A stretch of 64,000 bases of DNA from Janibacter sp. HTCC2649 (GTDB taxonomy: Bacteria; Actinomycetota; Actinomycetes; Actinomycetales; Dermatophilaceae), in contig NZ_CH672413.1 of the NCBI RefSeq assembly GCF_000152705.1, positions 868,001-932,000 of the forward strand. The letters are read 5' to 3'. How positions within the stretch are numbered: the stretch's first letter is position 1; every line of letters starts with the position of its first letter. Below are positions 8,762 to 25,876 of the stretch, piece by piece. The translations under genes and the position numbers were made by a program. The notes under the pieces were generated by a model. That model did not search any database and had not been told where the DNA came from. It saw only the letters and a list, made by a program, of their open reading frames with translations.

Positions 8762-8879
8762 TCCGGCTGCGTCCTACTCTCCCACACCGTCACCAGTGCA
8801 GTACCATCGGCGCTGAAGGGCTTAGCTTCCAGGTTCGGAATGGAGCTGGGCGTTTCCCCTTCGCTATGACAGCCGAAAC
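8762..8879 (-). rRNA. rrf: 5S ribosomal RNA
   Basis: About 118 nt. Minus strand begins GTTTCGGCTGTCATAGCG and contains the conserved CGAACCTGGAAGCTAAGCCC and GCGCCGATGGTACTGC segments; the ends pair (TTCGGCTG with CAGCCGGA). End positions are accurate to a few nucleotides. Confidence 0.93.
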
Positions 8880-8967
8880 TCTATGGAGATGTGGTTGTAC
8901 TTCCCTCGTTCACACGCATCAACCCGTCGGGTTGTGGTGTGTCGGGGGTTTCCCGACCGTATCTCGG

Positions 8968-8985
8968 GAACTGCACAGTGGACGC
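8968..8985 (-). other. 3' half of the 23S processing stem
   Basis: This 18-nt segment in the 23S-5S spacer is complementary, with one mismatch, to 12145-12162 in front of 23S. Together they bring the ends of 23S together as the RNase III-type precursor stem. Confidence 0.75.
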
Positions 8986-9001
8986 GAACGCAACTTTTTA
9001 G

Positions 9002-13991
<4,990 letters not shown>

Positions 13992-14182
13992 TGTTCAAAC
14001 ACCCAACACCCGAAAGTGCCGAGCAATAACTGAACCCAATAAAGGGTTGTCTACCCAGCTGAGTCTGAACAACCAGCAATTAAGCTGAATGATCATTGTC
14101 AACCAAAGGATAATCGTTTCGAAGCAACCACCCACCACCACAAAGGCGATGTCGCAGCCACCCTCAAAACGAGGTTAATTGG

Positions 14183-14219
14183 CATCGATTTTTGACACGC
14201 TGTTGAGTTCTCAAGGATC
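14183..14219 (-). promoter_or_regulatory. rrn leader antitermination element and 5' half of the 16S processing stem
   Basis: On the minus strand CTTGAGAACTCAACAGCGTGTC (14215-14194) is the box A-like antitermination motif that precedes actinobacterial rRNA. It runs into GTCAAAAATCGATG (14196-14183), which pairs with 12379-12393 apart from one bulge and so forms the 16S precursor stem. Confidence 0.75.
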
Positions 14220-14272
14220 GCACGCACACCATCACCCAACCCATCAGGGCCAGACTCAAGGGCAACTCTCCA

Positions 14273-14302
14273 AACTTACCCGCGGCCACACTTGGGAGTC
14301 AA
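14273..14302 (-). promoter_or_regulatory. rrn proximal promoter
   Basis: Minus strand -35 TTGACT (14302-14297), 18-nt spacer, -10 TAAGTT (14278-14273). The start point is expected near 14265, about 45 nt before the antitermination element. Confidence 0.7.
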
Positions 14303-14362
14303 ATCCGTGACCCACTCTCAGAGTGACCGAATCCGACGCGCTTGGTTCTTCGCGGTTCACCC

Positions 14363-14391
14363 ACACTAGCAACCTTGCGGCCGCCGTCCAA
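14363..14391 (-). promoter_or_regulatory. rrn distal promoter
   Basis: Minus strand -35 TTGGAC (14391-14386), 17-nt spacer, -10 TAGTGT (14368-14363). It stands in tandem with the proximal promoter, as in most actinobacterial rrn operons. Between it and the tyrS stop (14392-14604) no gene or clear terminator is seen. Confidence 0.6.
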
Positions 14392-14604
14392 ACCGGCGTT
14401 TCCGCTGGTTCTTGCTGTGGGGATCAACCCTGGGGACCGGCCTACTTCGTGTGTGGCACAAGGCCCCACGCGGTGGTGTCCGTTCCTCCCTCTCGGGCTG
14501 ACATCGAGAACATTAGAGGACGTTCTCCCCCAACACCAAATCGGCCACCCGAAACGACCACCTGGAGCACACGGCATACCGAAAAGCCCTGTGCCACAGC
14601 GGTT

Positions 14605-15864
14605 CTAGACCTTGCGTGCGGCAGCCATGGACTTGCGGCCACGGCGAAGGATCGCCACGGTGCCGTGGAGGAAGTGCTCGTCAGCGAGCGTGAACTCGGG
14701 ATCGGTGACCTTCTCACCGTTCACGGAGGCTCCGCCGTCACCGATGGCACGGCGTGCGGCGTTGCGGGAGTCGACGAGCCCAACCGCCACCAGGGCGTCC
14801 GTCATGGTCATCCCGGAAGACACCTCTCCCCCGGGCAGCTCCGCCGTCGCGTCCTGAAGCGTCCGAAGGTCGAGTGCCGCGAGATCGCCCTTGCCGAAGA
14901 GTGCCTCGGACGCCGCCTGGACCGACGCCGTGGCCCCGGCACCATGCACCAGGGTCGTCACGTCGGCTGCGAGCGCACGCTGCGCGGCGCGACGGAAGGG
15001 TTCCTCACTCACCTGGCGTTCGAGCTCGGCGATCTCGTCCTGGTTGCGGTCGGTGAAGATCCGGACGAGCTTGATCACCGAGGCATCCTCGACGTTGAGC
15101 CAGTACTGGTAGAAGGCGTACGGGCTGGTCATCTCGGACGACAACCAGACCGCGTTGCCCTCGCTCTTGCCGAACTTGTTGCCGGCGGAGTCGGTGACGA
15201 GCGGCGTGGTGAGCAGGTGAACCGAGTCCCCCTCGACCTTGTGGATGAGGTCGGAGCCGGCGGTGAGGTTGCCCCACTGGTCCTGCCCACCGGTCTGCAA
15301 GGTGCACCCGTGCGCGCGGTAGAGCTCGAGGAAGTCGAGCCCCTGGAGGATCTGGTAGCTGAACTCCGTGTAGGAGATGCCCTCGTCCGAGTTCAGCCGC
15401 GCCGCGACGGCGTCCTTCTTGACCATCTGGTTGACGCGGAAGTGCTTGCCGATGTCGCGCAGGAAGTCGAGCGCCGACAGCGGCGCCGTCCAGTCGAGGT
15501 TGTTGACCATGATCGCGGCGTTGTCCCCCTCGAAGTCGAGGAAGGGCTGCACCTGCTGCTGGATCCCGGCCACCCACTCGGCGGTCTGCTCCTTGGTCTT
15601 GAGGACGCGTTCGGCGCTGGGCCGCGGGTCACCGATGAGACCGGTCGAGCCACCCACGAGGCAGATGACCTTGTGGCCTGCTCTTTGGAGGTGTCGCATG
15701 ACGATGAGCTGCACCAGGTTGCCGAAGTGCAGCGAGGGCGCCGTCGGGTCGAACCCGCAGTACGCGGTGATGGGTCCGCTCGTCAGGGCGTCGCGCAGAG
15801 CGCCTTCGTCGGTGGTCTGCGACACGAGGCCGCGCCACTGCAGTTCAGCAAGGATGTCATTCAC
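14605..15864 (-). CDS. tyrS: Tyrosyl-tRNA synthetase
   Basis: Class I aminoacyl-tRNA synthetase charging tRNA-Tyr. 419 aa from GTG 15864, the normal size; longer upstream frame has no homology. HIGH-type motif LHFGN, tyrosine pocket GGQDQWGN, KMSKS-type loop KFGKSEGN, and a C-terminal S4 domain (DALVAVGLVDSRNAARRAI...). It lies directly upstream of the rrn operon, on the same strand, so read-through could contribute to rRNA transcription. A -10-like hexamer ends 7 nt before the start. Confidence 0.96.
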   Translation of the reverse strand: MNDILAELQWRGLVSQTTDEGALRDALTSGPITAYCGFDPTAPSLHFGNLVQLIVMRHLQRAGHKVICLVGGSTGLIGDPRPSAERVLKTKEQTAEWVAGIQQQVQPFLDFEGDNAAIMVNNLDWTAPLSALDFLRDIGKHFRVNQMVKKDAVAARLNSDEGISYTEFSYQILQGLDFLELYRAHGCTLQTGGQDQWGNLTAGSDLIHKVEGDSVHLLTTPLVTDSAGNKFGKSEGNAVWLSSEMTSPYAFYQYWLNVEDASVIKLVRIFTDRNQDEIAELERQVSEEPFRRAAQRALAADVTTLVHGAGATASVQAASEALFGKGDLAALDLRTLQDATAELPGGEVSSGMTMTDALVAVGLVDSRNAARRAIGDGGASVNGEKVTDPEFTLADEHFLHGTVAILRRGRKSMAAARKV

Positions 15865-15871
15865 AGGCGTC

Positions 15872-15877
15872 AGCCTG
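15872..15877 (-). promoter_or_regulatory. Putative leaderless -10 hexamer of tyrS
   Basis: CAGGCT on the minus strand, 7 nt before GTG 15864. No -35 is evident. Confidence 0.4.
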
Positions 15878-15928
15878 CCACGGTGAACTCGGTGGACGGC
15901 GCAGCACGTCGACGTGTGGGATGGGCTC

Positions 15929-16828
15929 ATGCCGACACTGTTCGAGGGCGAGACCCCCGTGGATCTCGACACCGTCGGATCGTTCGTGGCACAGCAGTGT
16001 CCACAGTGGGGTCATCTGCCTCTACGAGCCATGACGACCTCTGGCACCGAGCACACGACCTACCGCCTCGGCGACGAGTTGCTCGTGAGGGTGCCTCGAG
16101 ACGCCTCTTCCGAGGCCGGGCTGCGCAAGGAGATCGACTGGCTGCCGCGGCTGCGCGACGGCGTCGACCTCGAGATGCCCGTCATCGAGCACGTAGGTGC
16201 GCCCAGCTTGGACTACCCGCACACGTGGACCATCAACCGATGGGTGAGCGGCGAGGACGCCTCGGCACGGGTCCTCGCGGGAGACGTCCCGTCATCCTGG
16301 GCCGACGTCCTTGCCGAGCTGGTCGCGTCATTGCGTGCCGTCGACCTGCGCGAATTCGCGCCCCATGAATTGCCTCAGGGTCAGCGCGGCGGCCACGTGC
16401 GGTGCAGGGTCGAGGCCTTGCACGGGCAGACAGATCCCATGTCAGGTCCTCTCGACCCCACCCCGGTCATGGGACTCATGGAGGCCGCCCTCGACGCCGG
16501 TGCGCCAGCGCCGGAGCCCGTCCTCCTGCACGGCGACCTCATTCCCGGCAATCTCGTCGTGCGCAACGGTCGCCTCAGCGGGTTGCTCGACTTCGGCACG
16601 TTGACCACGGGGTATGCCGCGTGGGACCTCACGCCTGCATGGTGGGTTCTCGACCGATCCGGTCGCGAGCGCTTCCGTGAACTCCTCGAGGTGGACGACG
16701 TGTCATGGGCCTGGGGCCGTGCCTTCGCCGCGTCCCAGGGACTCCTCGCCGACTGGGTCTACGCCCCTCGTGGCCATGCTCTGGCTCCGCTGGGTGCGCG
16801 AGCCGTGGCCGAGGCCCTGGCGGACTGA
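15929..16828 (+). CDS. Aminoglycoside phosphotransferase-family kinase
   Basis: 299 aa from ATG 15929 (GTG 15914 is an alternative). APH fold: N-terminal lobe with TEHTTYRLGDELLVRVPR, catalytic loop VLLHGDLIPGNLVV (Brenner-type HGD..N) and DFG-like LLDFGTL. The substrate is unknown; members of this family phosphorylate aminoglycosides, macrolides, sugars or fructosamines, and chromosomal copies like this one often have metabolic roles. Divergent from tyrS across 64 bp. TGGGAT 6 nt before the ATG is a weak -10 candidate. Confidence 0.85.
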   Translation: MPTLFEGETPVDLDTVGSFVAQQCPQWGHLPLRAMTTSGTEHTTYRLGDELLVRVPRDASSEAGLRKEIDWLPRLRDGVDLEMPVIEHVGAPSLDYPHTWTINRWVSGEDASARVLAGDVPSSWADVLAELVASLRAVDLREFAPHELPQGQRGGHVRCRVEALHGQTDPMSGPLDPTPVMGLMEAALDAGAPAPEPVLLHGDLIPGNLVVRNGRLSGLLDFGTLTTGYAAWDLTPAWWVLDRSGRERFRELLEVDDVSWAWGRAFAASQGLLADWVYAPRGHALAPLGARAVAEALAD

Positions 16829-16834
16829 AAGACT
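16829..16834 (+). promoter_or_regulatory. Putative leaderless -10 hexamer of the phosphoesterase gene
   Basis: AAGACT, 6 nt before ATG 16841. It starts right at the stop codon of the preceding kinase gene. Confidence 0.35.
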
Positions 16835-16840
16835 GCGCCC

Positions 16841-17605
16841 ATGGTCAACGTGCAACGCGTGGCAGTGCTGTCCGATGTGCATGGGGTCCTGCCCGTGCTC
16901 GAGGCCGTCCTCGCCGAGCCGGACGTCGCGAGTGCAGACCTCATCGTCGTCACCGGCGATCACACGGCTGGGCCGATGCCCGTCGAGACACTCGATGCCC
17001 TCACGGCACTCGACGGACGTGTCGTGCTGGTCCGCGGGAACGCCGATCGCGAGGCCGTGGCCATCCGCTCGGGCGACGACAGCCCGCATCCCGAGGCCTT
17101 GTGGGCGGCCCACGCCCTGCGGGAGGACCAGATCGCCGTCCTGTCCGCGCTCCCCCACCCAGTGACCATCGACATCGCGGGATTCGGGGAGGTTCTGTTC
17201 TGCCACGGGTCCCCACGCGACGACGACGAGGTCGTGCTCGTCGACTCGCCGCCAACCGCCTGGCAGAACGCCCTCTCCATCGTTCCGGACACCGTGCAGA
17301 CGATCGTGTGCGGCCACACCCACATGCCGTTCGTGCGACTGGTCGACCGTCGCACCGTGATCAACCCGGGAAGCATTGGCATGCCCTACGGCCGAGCCGG
17401 CGGCGCGTGGGCCCTTCTCGACCGCGGTCAGGTCTCGTTGCGTCACACCGAGATCGACCTCGACGCCGTGTGCGCCCGAATCGTCGCCGAGTCCGGCTAC
17501 CCCGACCGGGCGGCGTGGGCAGACGAGTACGTCCGCTCGCGCAACAGCGACCTCGACGCCCTTGCCGCCTTCACGCCGAGGGTCGGTACCTCCCCCACTG
17601 CCTGA
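16841..17605 (+). CDS. Calcineurin-like metallophosphoesterase
   Basis: 254 aa, 12 bp after the kinase gene. Two-metal motifs in order: LSDVHG (residues 10-15), VTGDHTAGP, VLVRGNADRE, FCHGSPRDD and CGHTHMPF, the pattern of YfcE/MJ0936-type cytoplasmic phosphodiesterases. NPGSIGMPYG closes the active site. Substrate unknown; likely a phosphodiester or phosphoprotein. Confidence 0.88.
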   Translation: MVNVQRVAVLSDVHGVLPVLEAVLAEPDVASADLIVVTGDHTAGPMPVETLDALTALDGRVVLVRGNADREAVAIRSGDDSPHPEALWAAHALREDQIAVLSALPHPVTIDIAGFGEVLFCHGSPRDDDEVVLVDSPPTAWQNALSIVPDTVQTIVCGHTHMPFVRLVDRRTVINPGSIGMPYGRAGGAWALLDRGQVSLRHTEIDLDAVCARIVAESGYPDRAAWADEYVRSRNSDLDALAAFTPRVGTSPTA

Positions 17606-17609
17606 CTGG

Positions 17610-17615
17610 CAGACT
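17610..17615 (+). promoter_or_regulatory. Putative leaderless -10 hexamer of the deaminase gene
   Basis: CAGACT, 7 nt before ATG 17623, in the 17-bp gap after the phosphoesterase stop. Confidence 0.4.
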
Positions 17616-17622
17616 TCGGCGC

Positions 17623-18616
17623 ATGGGTGAGCGGACGGCATACACGGAATTCATCGCAGGACTGCCGAAGGCAGAGCTGCACGTCCACCACGTGGGGTCG
17701 GCGCAGCCCGAGACCGTCGCGCGGTTGGCGCAGCGGCACCCGGATGCCGGTGTGCCACAGGGCATCGAGGCACTGCGCGACTTCTACACGTTCTCGGACT
17801 TCGACCACTTCATCGACGTGTACCTGGCCGTCGTGGGGCTGCTGCGCACGCCCGAGGACATCCATCTCCTGACCTACGAAGTGGCCGAAGGGCTTGCGGC
17901 GCAGCAGGTTCGCTACGCGGAGCTGACGATGACGCCCTTCACCAGTGTGCGGATGGGCATCTCGATCGAGGACTACACCGAGGCCATCGAGGACGCCCGG
18001 CGCGCCGCCGAACGCGACCACGGCATCGTCCTGCAGTGGATCTACGACATCCCCGGCGAGGCCGGGCTCGACTCCGCCGACGCCACGCTGTCCTACGCGC
18101 TCGACCACGGTCCGCAGTCGCTCATCGGCTTCGGTCTGGGTGGACCCGAGGTCCCCCGACCGCAGTTCAAACCTCACTTCGACCGCGCCCGGGCCGCCGG
18201 GCTGCGCTCACTCCCCCACGCCGGCGAGTCGACCGACGCGCAGTCCGTGTGGGACGCGCTCGACGCCCTGGGAGCCGAGCGCATCGGCCACGGCATCCGC
18301 TCCATCGACGACCCGCGCCTCGTCGAGCGGCTCGTCGCCGATCGGATCCCCCTCGAGGTGTGCCCGACGTCCAACATCGCAACCCGCTGCGTCGAGCGTC
18401 TCGAGGATCACCCGATCCGGGCACTGCGCGACGCCGGAGTCCTCATCACGGTGAACAGCGACGACCCGCCGATGTTCGGCACGACCCTCAACCGTGAGTA
18501 CGAGATCGCCGCAGACCTGCTCGACCTCGACGAGCGCGGACTGGGCGACCTCGCCCTGGCCGCGGTCGAGGCGAGCTATGCGCCCGACGACGTGAAGCGC
18601 CGCGTTCGTACGGAGA

Positions 18617-18639
<23 letters not shown>
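17623..18639 (+). CDS. Adenosine deaminase-family hydrolase
   Basis: 338 aa amidohydrolase. Zinc motif ELHVHHVGS near residue 17, then SLPHAGES, ERIGHGIRS, LEVCPTSN and ITVNSDDPPMFGT, all in ADA order. The first motif reads HVHHVGS in place of the common HxHLxGS, as in an actinobacterial subgroup usually named adenosine deaminase. Possible substrates are adenosine or 6-aminodeoxyfutalosine; sequence alone does not decide. Its last 23 bp overlap the 3' end of mpg on the other strand. Confidence 0.85.
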
Positions 18640-21190
<2,551 letters not shown>

Positions 21191-21194
<4 letters not shown>

Positions 21195-22147
21195 CGGCGA
21201 CCTCCTCCCGACTTCTCGACGAGCCAGGACAGGACGGCCTTCTGGGCGTGGAGCCGGTTCTCGGACTCGTCCCAGACCACCGACTGCGGGCCGTCGATCA
21301 CCGAGGCATCCACCTCGAAGCCGCGATAGGCGGGCAAACAGTGCAGGAAGATCGCGTCCGGCTTGGCCTTGGCGAGCAGCTCGGCGCTCACCGCGTAGGC
21401 CGTGAAGGGGCTGGCGGAACCCTGACGCGACTCCTTCTCCTTCTCGAAACCCATCGAGACCCAGGTGTCGGTTGCCACGACATCAGCACCCGTGACGGCC
21501 TCGGCCGGGTCCTCGACGATGGTGATCGATCCGCCCTGCGAAGCCGCGATCTCGGTGGCACGGGCGAGGACAGAGGCGTGCGGCTGGTAGTCGAGAGGCG
21601 TTCCGATGCGCACGTGGAGTCCGGACATCGCCATGCCGAGGAGATAGCTGTGGCTCATGTTGTTGGCGCCGTCACCGACGTAGGCAAACGTGAGACCGGC
21701 CAGTGTCCCCTTGTGCTCCTTGATCGTCAGGAGGTCGGCGAGGATCTGGCACGGGTGGAACTCATCGGTGAGCGCGTTGATGACCGGCACGCTGGAGTGG
21801 GCGGCCATCTCCTCGATGCGCTCCTGCCCATAGGTCCGCCACACGATGGCGCGCGACTCGCGGGTCAGGACGCGGGCGACGTCGGCGATGGTCTCGCGGA
21901 CGCCGACCTGGGCGAGCTTGCCGTCGATGACGAGGGGGAAGCCGCCGAGGTGGGCGATCGCGCCGGCGAAGGAGACCTGGGTGCGCAGGGTCTGCTTGTC
22001 GAAGAGGACGGCGACGACCTCGGGCCCTTCGAGGGAGCGATCGCTGAAGGGCCGCGCCTTGATGGCGGCGGCGCGGTCGAGGATCTCGGCCTGCTCCTCG
22101 GGCGTGACGTCGTCGTCCCGGAGGAAGTGCCGGACGGTTGTGGTCAT
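21191..22147 (-). CDS. argF: Ornithine carbamoyltransferase, unusual phosphate loop
   Basis: Makes citrulline from ornithine and carbamoyl phosphate. 318 aa. Ornithine-side motifs are canonical: [22 protein letters not shown] and [10 protein letters not shown]. The carbamoyl-phosphate loop, normally SxRTR, reads KQTLRTQ at residues 51-57, so Arg and Thr of the core are kept but the flanking Ser-Thr and final Arg are replaced. Start ATG overlaps the argD stop by ATGA. Confidence 0.93.
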
Positions 22148-23358
22148 GGTTTCGGCTCCTTGGCGGTGGCGATGAGCGCCGGCAGCGCGGCGACGAACAG
22201 GTCGAGCTCGTCGCCGGTGACGACGAGCGGCGGGACAAGGCGAATGGCGTTGGGCGCAACGGGATTGATGAGGAATCCGGCCTCGCGTCCGGCCGCTGCC
22301 ACGGCTGCAGAAAGGTCGGAGCGGAGGACGATCGCGCGCAGCAGACCCCGCCCGCGCACGCCCTCGATGTCGGGGTGGCTCAGTGCCTCGACAGCGTCCA
22401 CGAGGTGCTCCCCCATGGCGGTCACGTGGTCGAGCAGTCCGTCTGCCTCGATGGTGGCGAGCACGCTGAGACCGGCAGCGGCCACGAGCGGGTTGCCGCC
22501 GAAGGTCGAGCCGTGCTGCCCTGCCGTGAGCAAACCGGTCACGTTCGGGCCGAAGGTGACGAGGGCGCCGATGGGCAGGCCGCCGCCCAGGCCCTTGGCG
22601 AGCGTGATGGCGTCAGGAACGATGCCGCTGCTCTGGAAACCGAACCAGTCGCCGGTGCGACCGACTCCGGTCTGCACCTCGTCGATGATGAGCAGTGCGC
22701 CTGCCGCTGTGGTGATCTCGCGAGCTGCCCGCAGGTATGCCGGGTCCGCGACGATCGCTCCTGCCTCACCCTGGATGGGCTCGAGCACAACGGCCGCGGT
22801 GTCCGCGGTGACTGCGGACCGCAGGGCCTCGATGTCGTTGTAGGGAACGTGCGACACGTCGGGGATGAGCGGGGCGAACGGCTCGCGGTAGGCCGCCTTG
22901 TGGGTGAGCGCCAGAGCACCGGTGGTGCGTCCGTGGAAGGCACCCTCGGCTGCGACGATGCCGGTGCGACCGGTGCGACGGGACAGCTTGATGGCCGCCT
23001 CGATGGCCTCTGCACCGGAGTTCGCGAAGAAGACGCCGGAACCCTCGGGCGCCTCGGCGATCCCGAGGATCCGCTCGGCGAGCTCGACCTGGACGCGCGA
23101 TGTGTAGAAGTTCGAGATGTGGGCCATCTCGCCGACCTGCTTGGAGACGGCGGCGACCAGCGCCGGGTGGTTGTGCCCCAACGCATTCACAGCGATGCCA
23201 CCAACGAGGTCGAGATAGCGCTTGCCGTCGGTGTCCCACACCCAGGCACCGTCACCTCGCTCGAGGACGAGCTGTGGCACACCGAAGACCGTGATGAGTG
23301 AGCGGGCGTAGCGGTCGAGGACCGCCTGCTGTGACTCGTTGCTGTCGTGGTTGCTCAT
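22144..23358 (-). CDS. argD: Acetylornithine aminotransferase
   Basis: Class III PLP aminotransferase, 404 aa. Seen: FFANSGAEAIEAAIKLSR, LLIIDEVQTGVGRTG and the PLP lysine in ITLAKGLGGGLPIGA; C-terminal GRGLLRAIVL. Converts N-acetylglutamate semialdehyde to N-acetylornithine. It is the only gene of the arg run separated by a real gap (58 bp after argB), which contains a small CGAAG/CTTCG hairpin. Confidence 0.95.
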   Translation of the reverse strand: MSNHDSNESQQAVLDRYARSLITVFGVPQLVLERGDGAWVWDTDGKRYLDLVGGIAVNALGHNHPALVAAVSKQVGEMAHISNFYTSRVQVELAERILGIAEAPEGSGVFFANSGAEAIEAAIKLSRRTGRTGIVAAEGAFHGRTTGALALTHKAAYREPFAPLIPDVSHVPYNDIEALRSAVTADTAAVVLEPIQGEAGAIVADPAYLRAAREITTAAGALLIIDEVQTGVGRTGDWFGFQSSGIVPDAITLAKGLGGGLPIGALVTFGPNVTGLLTAGQHGSTFGGNPLVAAAGLSVLATIEADGLLDHVTAMGEHLVDAVEALSHPDIEGVRGRGLLRAIVLRSDLSAAVAAAGREAGFLINPVAPNAIRLVPPLVVTGDELDLFVAALPALIATAKEPKP

Positions 23359-23416
23359 GCGGGGTCCCTGCGAAGTATTGGAGGAGCGAAGCGGGGGAAA
23401 ACTTCGTGGGGTGCGT

Positions 23417-24301
23417 TCATGAGTCCTCCTCGATGAGGGTGCCGATGCCGTCGGAGGTGAAGACCTCGAGCAGCAGCGAGTGGGGTTCTCGGCCGTCGAT
23501 GACGTGCGCCTGGGGCACGCCTTCGGCGACGGCCCGGATGCAGGCTTCGAGCTTGGGGATCATCCCGGCATCGACGGTCTTGACGAGCTCTCGTGCCTGG
23601 CTGAGGGGCAGGGTCGAGAGGAGCGAGGACCGGTCCGGCCACGCGGCATACACGCCCTCGACGTCCGTCAGGACGACGAACTTGCGCGCCCCGAGCGCGA
23701 CCGCCAGAGCGGCCGCCGCGGTGTCCGCGTTGACGTTGAGCACCTGTCCTTCGTGGTCGAGGTCGGGGGCGATGGTCGACACCACCGGGATCCGGCCGAC
23801 GTCGAGCAGGTCCATGACCGACTGGATGTTGACCGAGACGACGTCACCGACCAGACCGAGGTCCTCCTCCACACCGTCGATGACAACGCCGCGGCGGCGA
23901 GCGCCGAAGAGTGCACCGTCCTCGCCCGAGAGGCCGACGGCAAGCGGTCCGTGCTGGTTAAGCAGGCCGACGAGCTCACGACCGACCTGGCCGGTGAGCA
24001 CCATGCGCACGACGTCCATGACCTCGGGGGTGGTGACCCGCAGGCCCCCCTTGAACTCGCTCTCGAGTCCGAGGCGGTCGAGCATGGCCTTGATCTGCGG
24101 ACCGCCACCGTGCACGACGACGGGGCGCAGGCCGGCATAGCGGAGGAAGGCGATGTCCTGGGCGAAGGCGAGCTTGAGCTCGTCGTCGATCATGGCGTTG
24201 CCGCCGTACTTGATGACGACGAGGGCTCCACGGAAGCGCTCGAGCCAGGGCAACGCCTCGACGAGAGTGCTCGCCTTGAGCTTGGTCAGTTCGTCGGTCA
24301 C
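23417..24301 (-). CDS. argB: Acetylglutamate kinase
   Basis: 294 aa amino acid kinase fold, GTG 24301, 10 bp after the argJ stop. VIKYGGNAM at the ATP phosphate loop, [10 protein letters not shown], and [21 protein letters not shown] near the C-terminus. An N-terminal helix ([17 protein letters not shown]) of the kind that makes arginine-sensitive hexamers is present, so feedback inhibition by arginine is likely. Confidence 0.95.
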   Translation of the reverse strand: MTDELTKLKASTLVEALPWLERFRGALVVIKYGGNAMIDDELKLAFAQDIAFLRYAGLRPVVVHGGGPQIKAMLDRLGLESEFKGGLRVTTPEVMDVVRMVLTGQVGRELVGLLNQHGPLAVGLSGEDGALFGARRRGVVIDGVEEDLGLVGDVVSVNIQSVMDLLDVGRIPVVSTIAPDLDHEGQVLNVNADTAAAALAVALGARKFVVLTDVEGVYAAWPDRSSLLSTLPLSQARELVKTVDAGMIPKLEACIRAVAEGVPQAHVIDGREPHSLLLEVFTSDGIGTLIEEDS

Positions 24302-24311
24302 CGGGGCATCC

Positions 24312-25463
24312 TCATGAGCTGTAGGCAGAGTTCTCGTGGACGTAGTCGTGCGTCAGGTCGTTGGTCCACACCGTGGCCGTGGCATCGCCTGCGTGCAGGT
24401 CGATGACGACGCGCACCTCACGCGGTTCGAGGTCCACGAGGTCCCGGTCGTCCCCGATCCCGGCCGCCCGACACACCTGGACACCGTTGATGGCGACGTC
24501 GAGCGTCGTCGGGTCGAACTGCGCCCGCGTGGTGCCCACAGCGGCGAGGACACGGCCCCAGTTGGGGTCCTTGCCGAAGATGGCGGCCTTGAACAGGTTG
24601 CTCCGGGTGACCGAGCGCGCGACGTCAACAGCGTCGGACTCCGTTGCGGCAGTGCGCACCTCGACGGCGATGTCGTGGCTGGCACCCTCGGCGTCGGCGA
24701 TGAGCTGTCGGGCGAGGGAGGCACAGACGTCCGTCACCGCAGCGGTGAGGTCGGCCGCGCTGACGGTGACCTGGGAGGCCCCCGACGCCATGAGCAGCAC
24801 CGTGTCATTGGTCGACATGCACCCGTCGGAGTCGACCCGGTCGAACGTCACCGCCGTCGCGGCACGAAGAGCCTCGTCGAGTGCTGCCGAGTCCGTCACG
24901 GCGTCAGTGGTGATGACGCAGAGCATGGTCGCGAGTCCGGGCGCGAGCATCCCGGCGCCCTTGGCCATGCCGCCAACCGTCCAGCCGGCACCGGTCGTCG
25001 TTGCGACCTTGTGGACTGAATCCGTGGTCATGATGGCGCGGGCAGCGTCGAGACCACCATCCCGGCCGAGTGCGACCGCGGTGAGGCCGACACCCTTCTC
25101 GATCTTGTCCATGGGCAGGAACTCACCGATGAGCCCCGTGGAGCAGACGACGACGTCCATGGCGCTGCACGACAAGGCGTCGGCGACGATCTCGGCCGTG
25201 CGGTGCGTGTCCTGGAAGCCCTGGGGTCCCGTGCAGGCGTTGGCGCCACCGGAGTTGAGGAAGACGGCGTCGGCTCGCCCGTCGCTCACGACCTGGCGGG
25301 ACCAGGTGACGGGGGCAGCTTCGACCCGGTTGGACGTGAAGACGGCTGCTGCATGGTGGTCCGGGCCGTCATTGACGACCAGGGCCACGTCGCTCGAGCC
25401 CGATGCCTTGAGACCAGCCGTGGCGCCAGCGGCGCGGAATCCCTGTGCCGCAGTGACGCTCAT
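24312..25463 (-). CDS. argJ: Bifunctional glutamate N-acetyltransferase/ornithine acetyltransferase
   Basis: 383 aa. Cycles the acetyl group between acetylornithine and glutamate. The self-cleavage region reads [14 protein letters not shown]: cleavage before the Thr of ATML would give alpha and beta chains, with that Thr as nucleophile. C-terminal [14 protein letters not shown] is conserved. ATG overlaps the ACT gene stop (ATGA). Confidence 0.95.
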   Translation of the reverse strand: MSVTAAQGFRAAGATAGLKASGSSDVALVVNDGPDHHAAAVFTSNRVEAAPVTWSRQVVSDGRADAVFLNSGGANACTGPQGFQDTHRTAEIVADALSCSAMDVVVCSTGLIGEFLPMDKIEKGVGLTAVALGRDGGLDAARAIMTTDSVHKVATTTGAGWTVGGMAKGAGMLAPGLATMLCVITTDAVTDSAALDEALRAATAVTFDRVDSDGCMSTNDTVLLMASGASQVTVSAADLTAAVTDVCASLARQLIADAEGASHDIAVEVRTAATESDAVDVARSVTRSNLFKAAIFGKDPNWGRVLAAVGTTRAQFDPTTLDVAINGVQVCRAAGIGDDRDLVDLEPREVRVVIDLHAGDATATVWTNDLTHDYVHENSAYSS

Positions 25464-25876
25464 GATCCGCTCCGACCCGTGAGCACGGTCGTCGTCACGA
25501 TCAGACCGGCCTTGCGCCAGATCTCGCCGGCCGTGTCGATCTCACCCTCGGGGACAAGGATCCAGTCGGTGTCATACGTGGACAGGGCCAGGACGCTGAT
25601 GCCGGCGGGCACGAGCGGGGTGAGGATCCCCGCCATCACGCCCACCGCGTCAAAGGCCAGCGGTCCGGCGACCTCGACAGCCCGGAAGGGCCCTTCGGTC
25701 AGGACACCAGCGGGAACGCGATCGGCGAGGCAGACGATCGACGTCTCCAGAGGTGAACGGGTCAGCGACGCGAAAGGGCCCGCCGCCCACTCCCAGGTGG
25801 GGTCCTCACCAGGCTCGAGTCGTGCGATCGCGAGCGACTCGGGGTGGGTCATGAGGTGCATTGGCATGGCGCTCAC
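25460..25876 (-). CDS. ACT-domain protein of the CASTOR/ACT_7 type
   Basis: 138 aa, GTG 25876 overlapping the argC stop. The C-terminal half carries the ACT_7 hallmark [18 protein letters not shown] after [23 protein letters not shown], so one ligand-binding ACT module preceded by a partial second one. ACT proteins bind amino acids; the human arginine sensor CASTOR1 belongs to the same wider fold. Placement between argC and argJ with overlaps on both sides suggests a role in sensing or tuning arginine synthesis. This is inference; no catalytic motif is seen. Confidence 0.85.
   Translation of the reverse strand: MSAMPMHLMTHPESLAIARLEPGEDPTWEWAAGPFASLTRSPLETSIVCLADRVPAGVLTEGPFRAVEVAGPLAFDAVGVMAGILTPLVPAGISVLALSTYDTDWILVPEGEIDTAGEIWRKAGLIVTTTVLTGRSGS

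Noticed and set aside
14323-16368. 681-codon plus-strand open frame across tyrS
   Set aside because: Runs antisense through tyrS and the rrn promoters and out of frame into the kinase gene; no motif.
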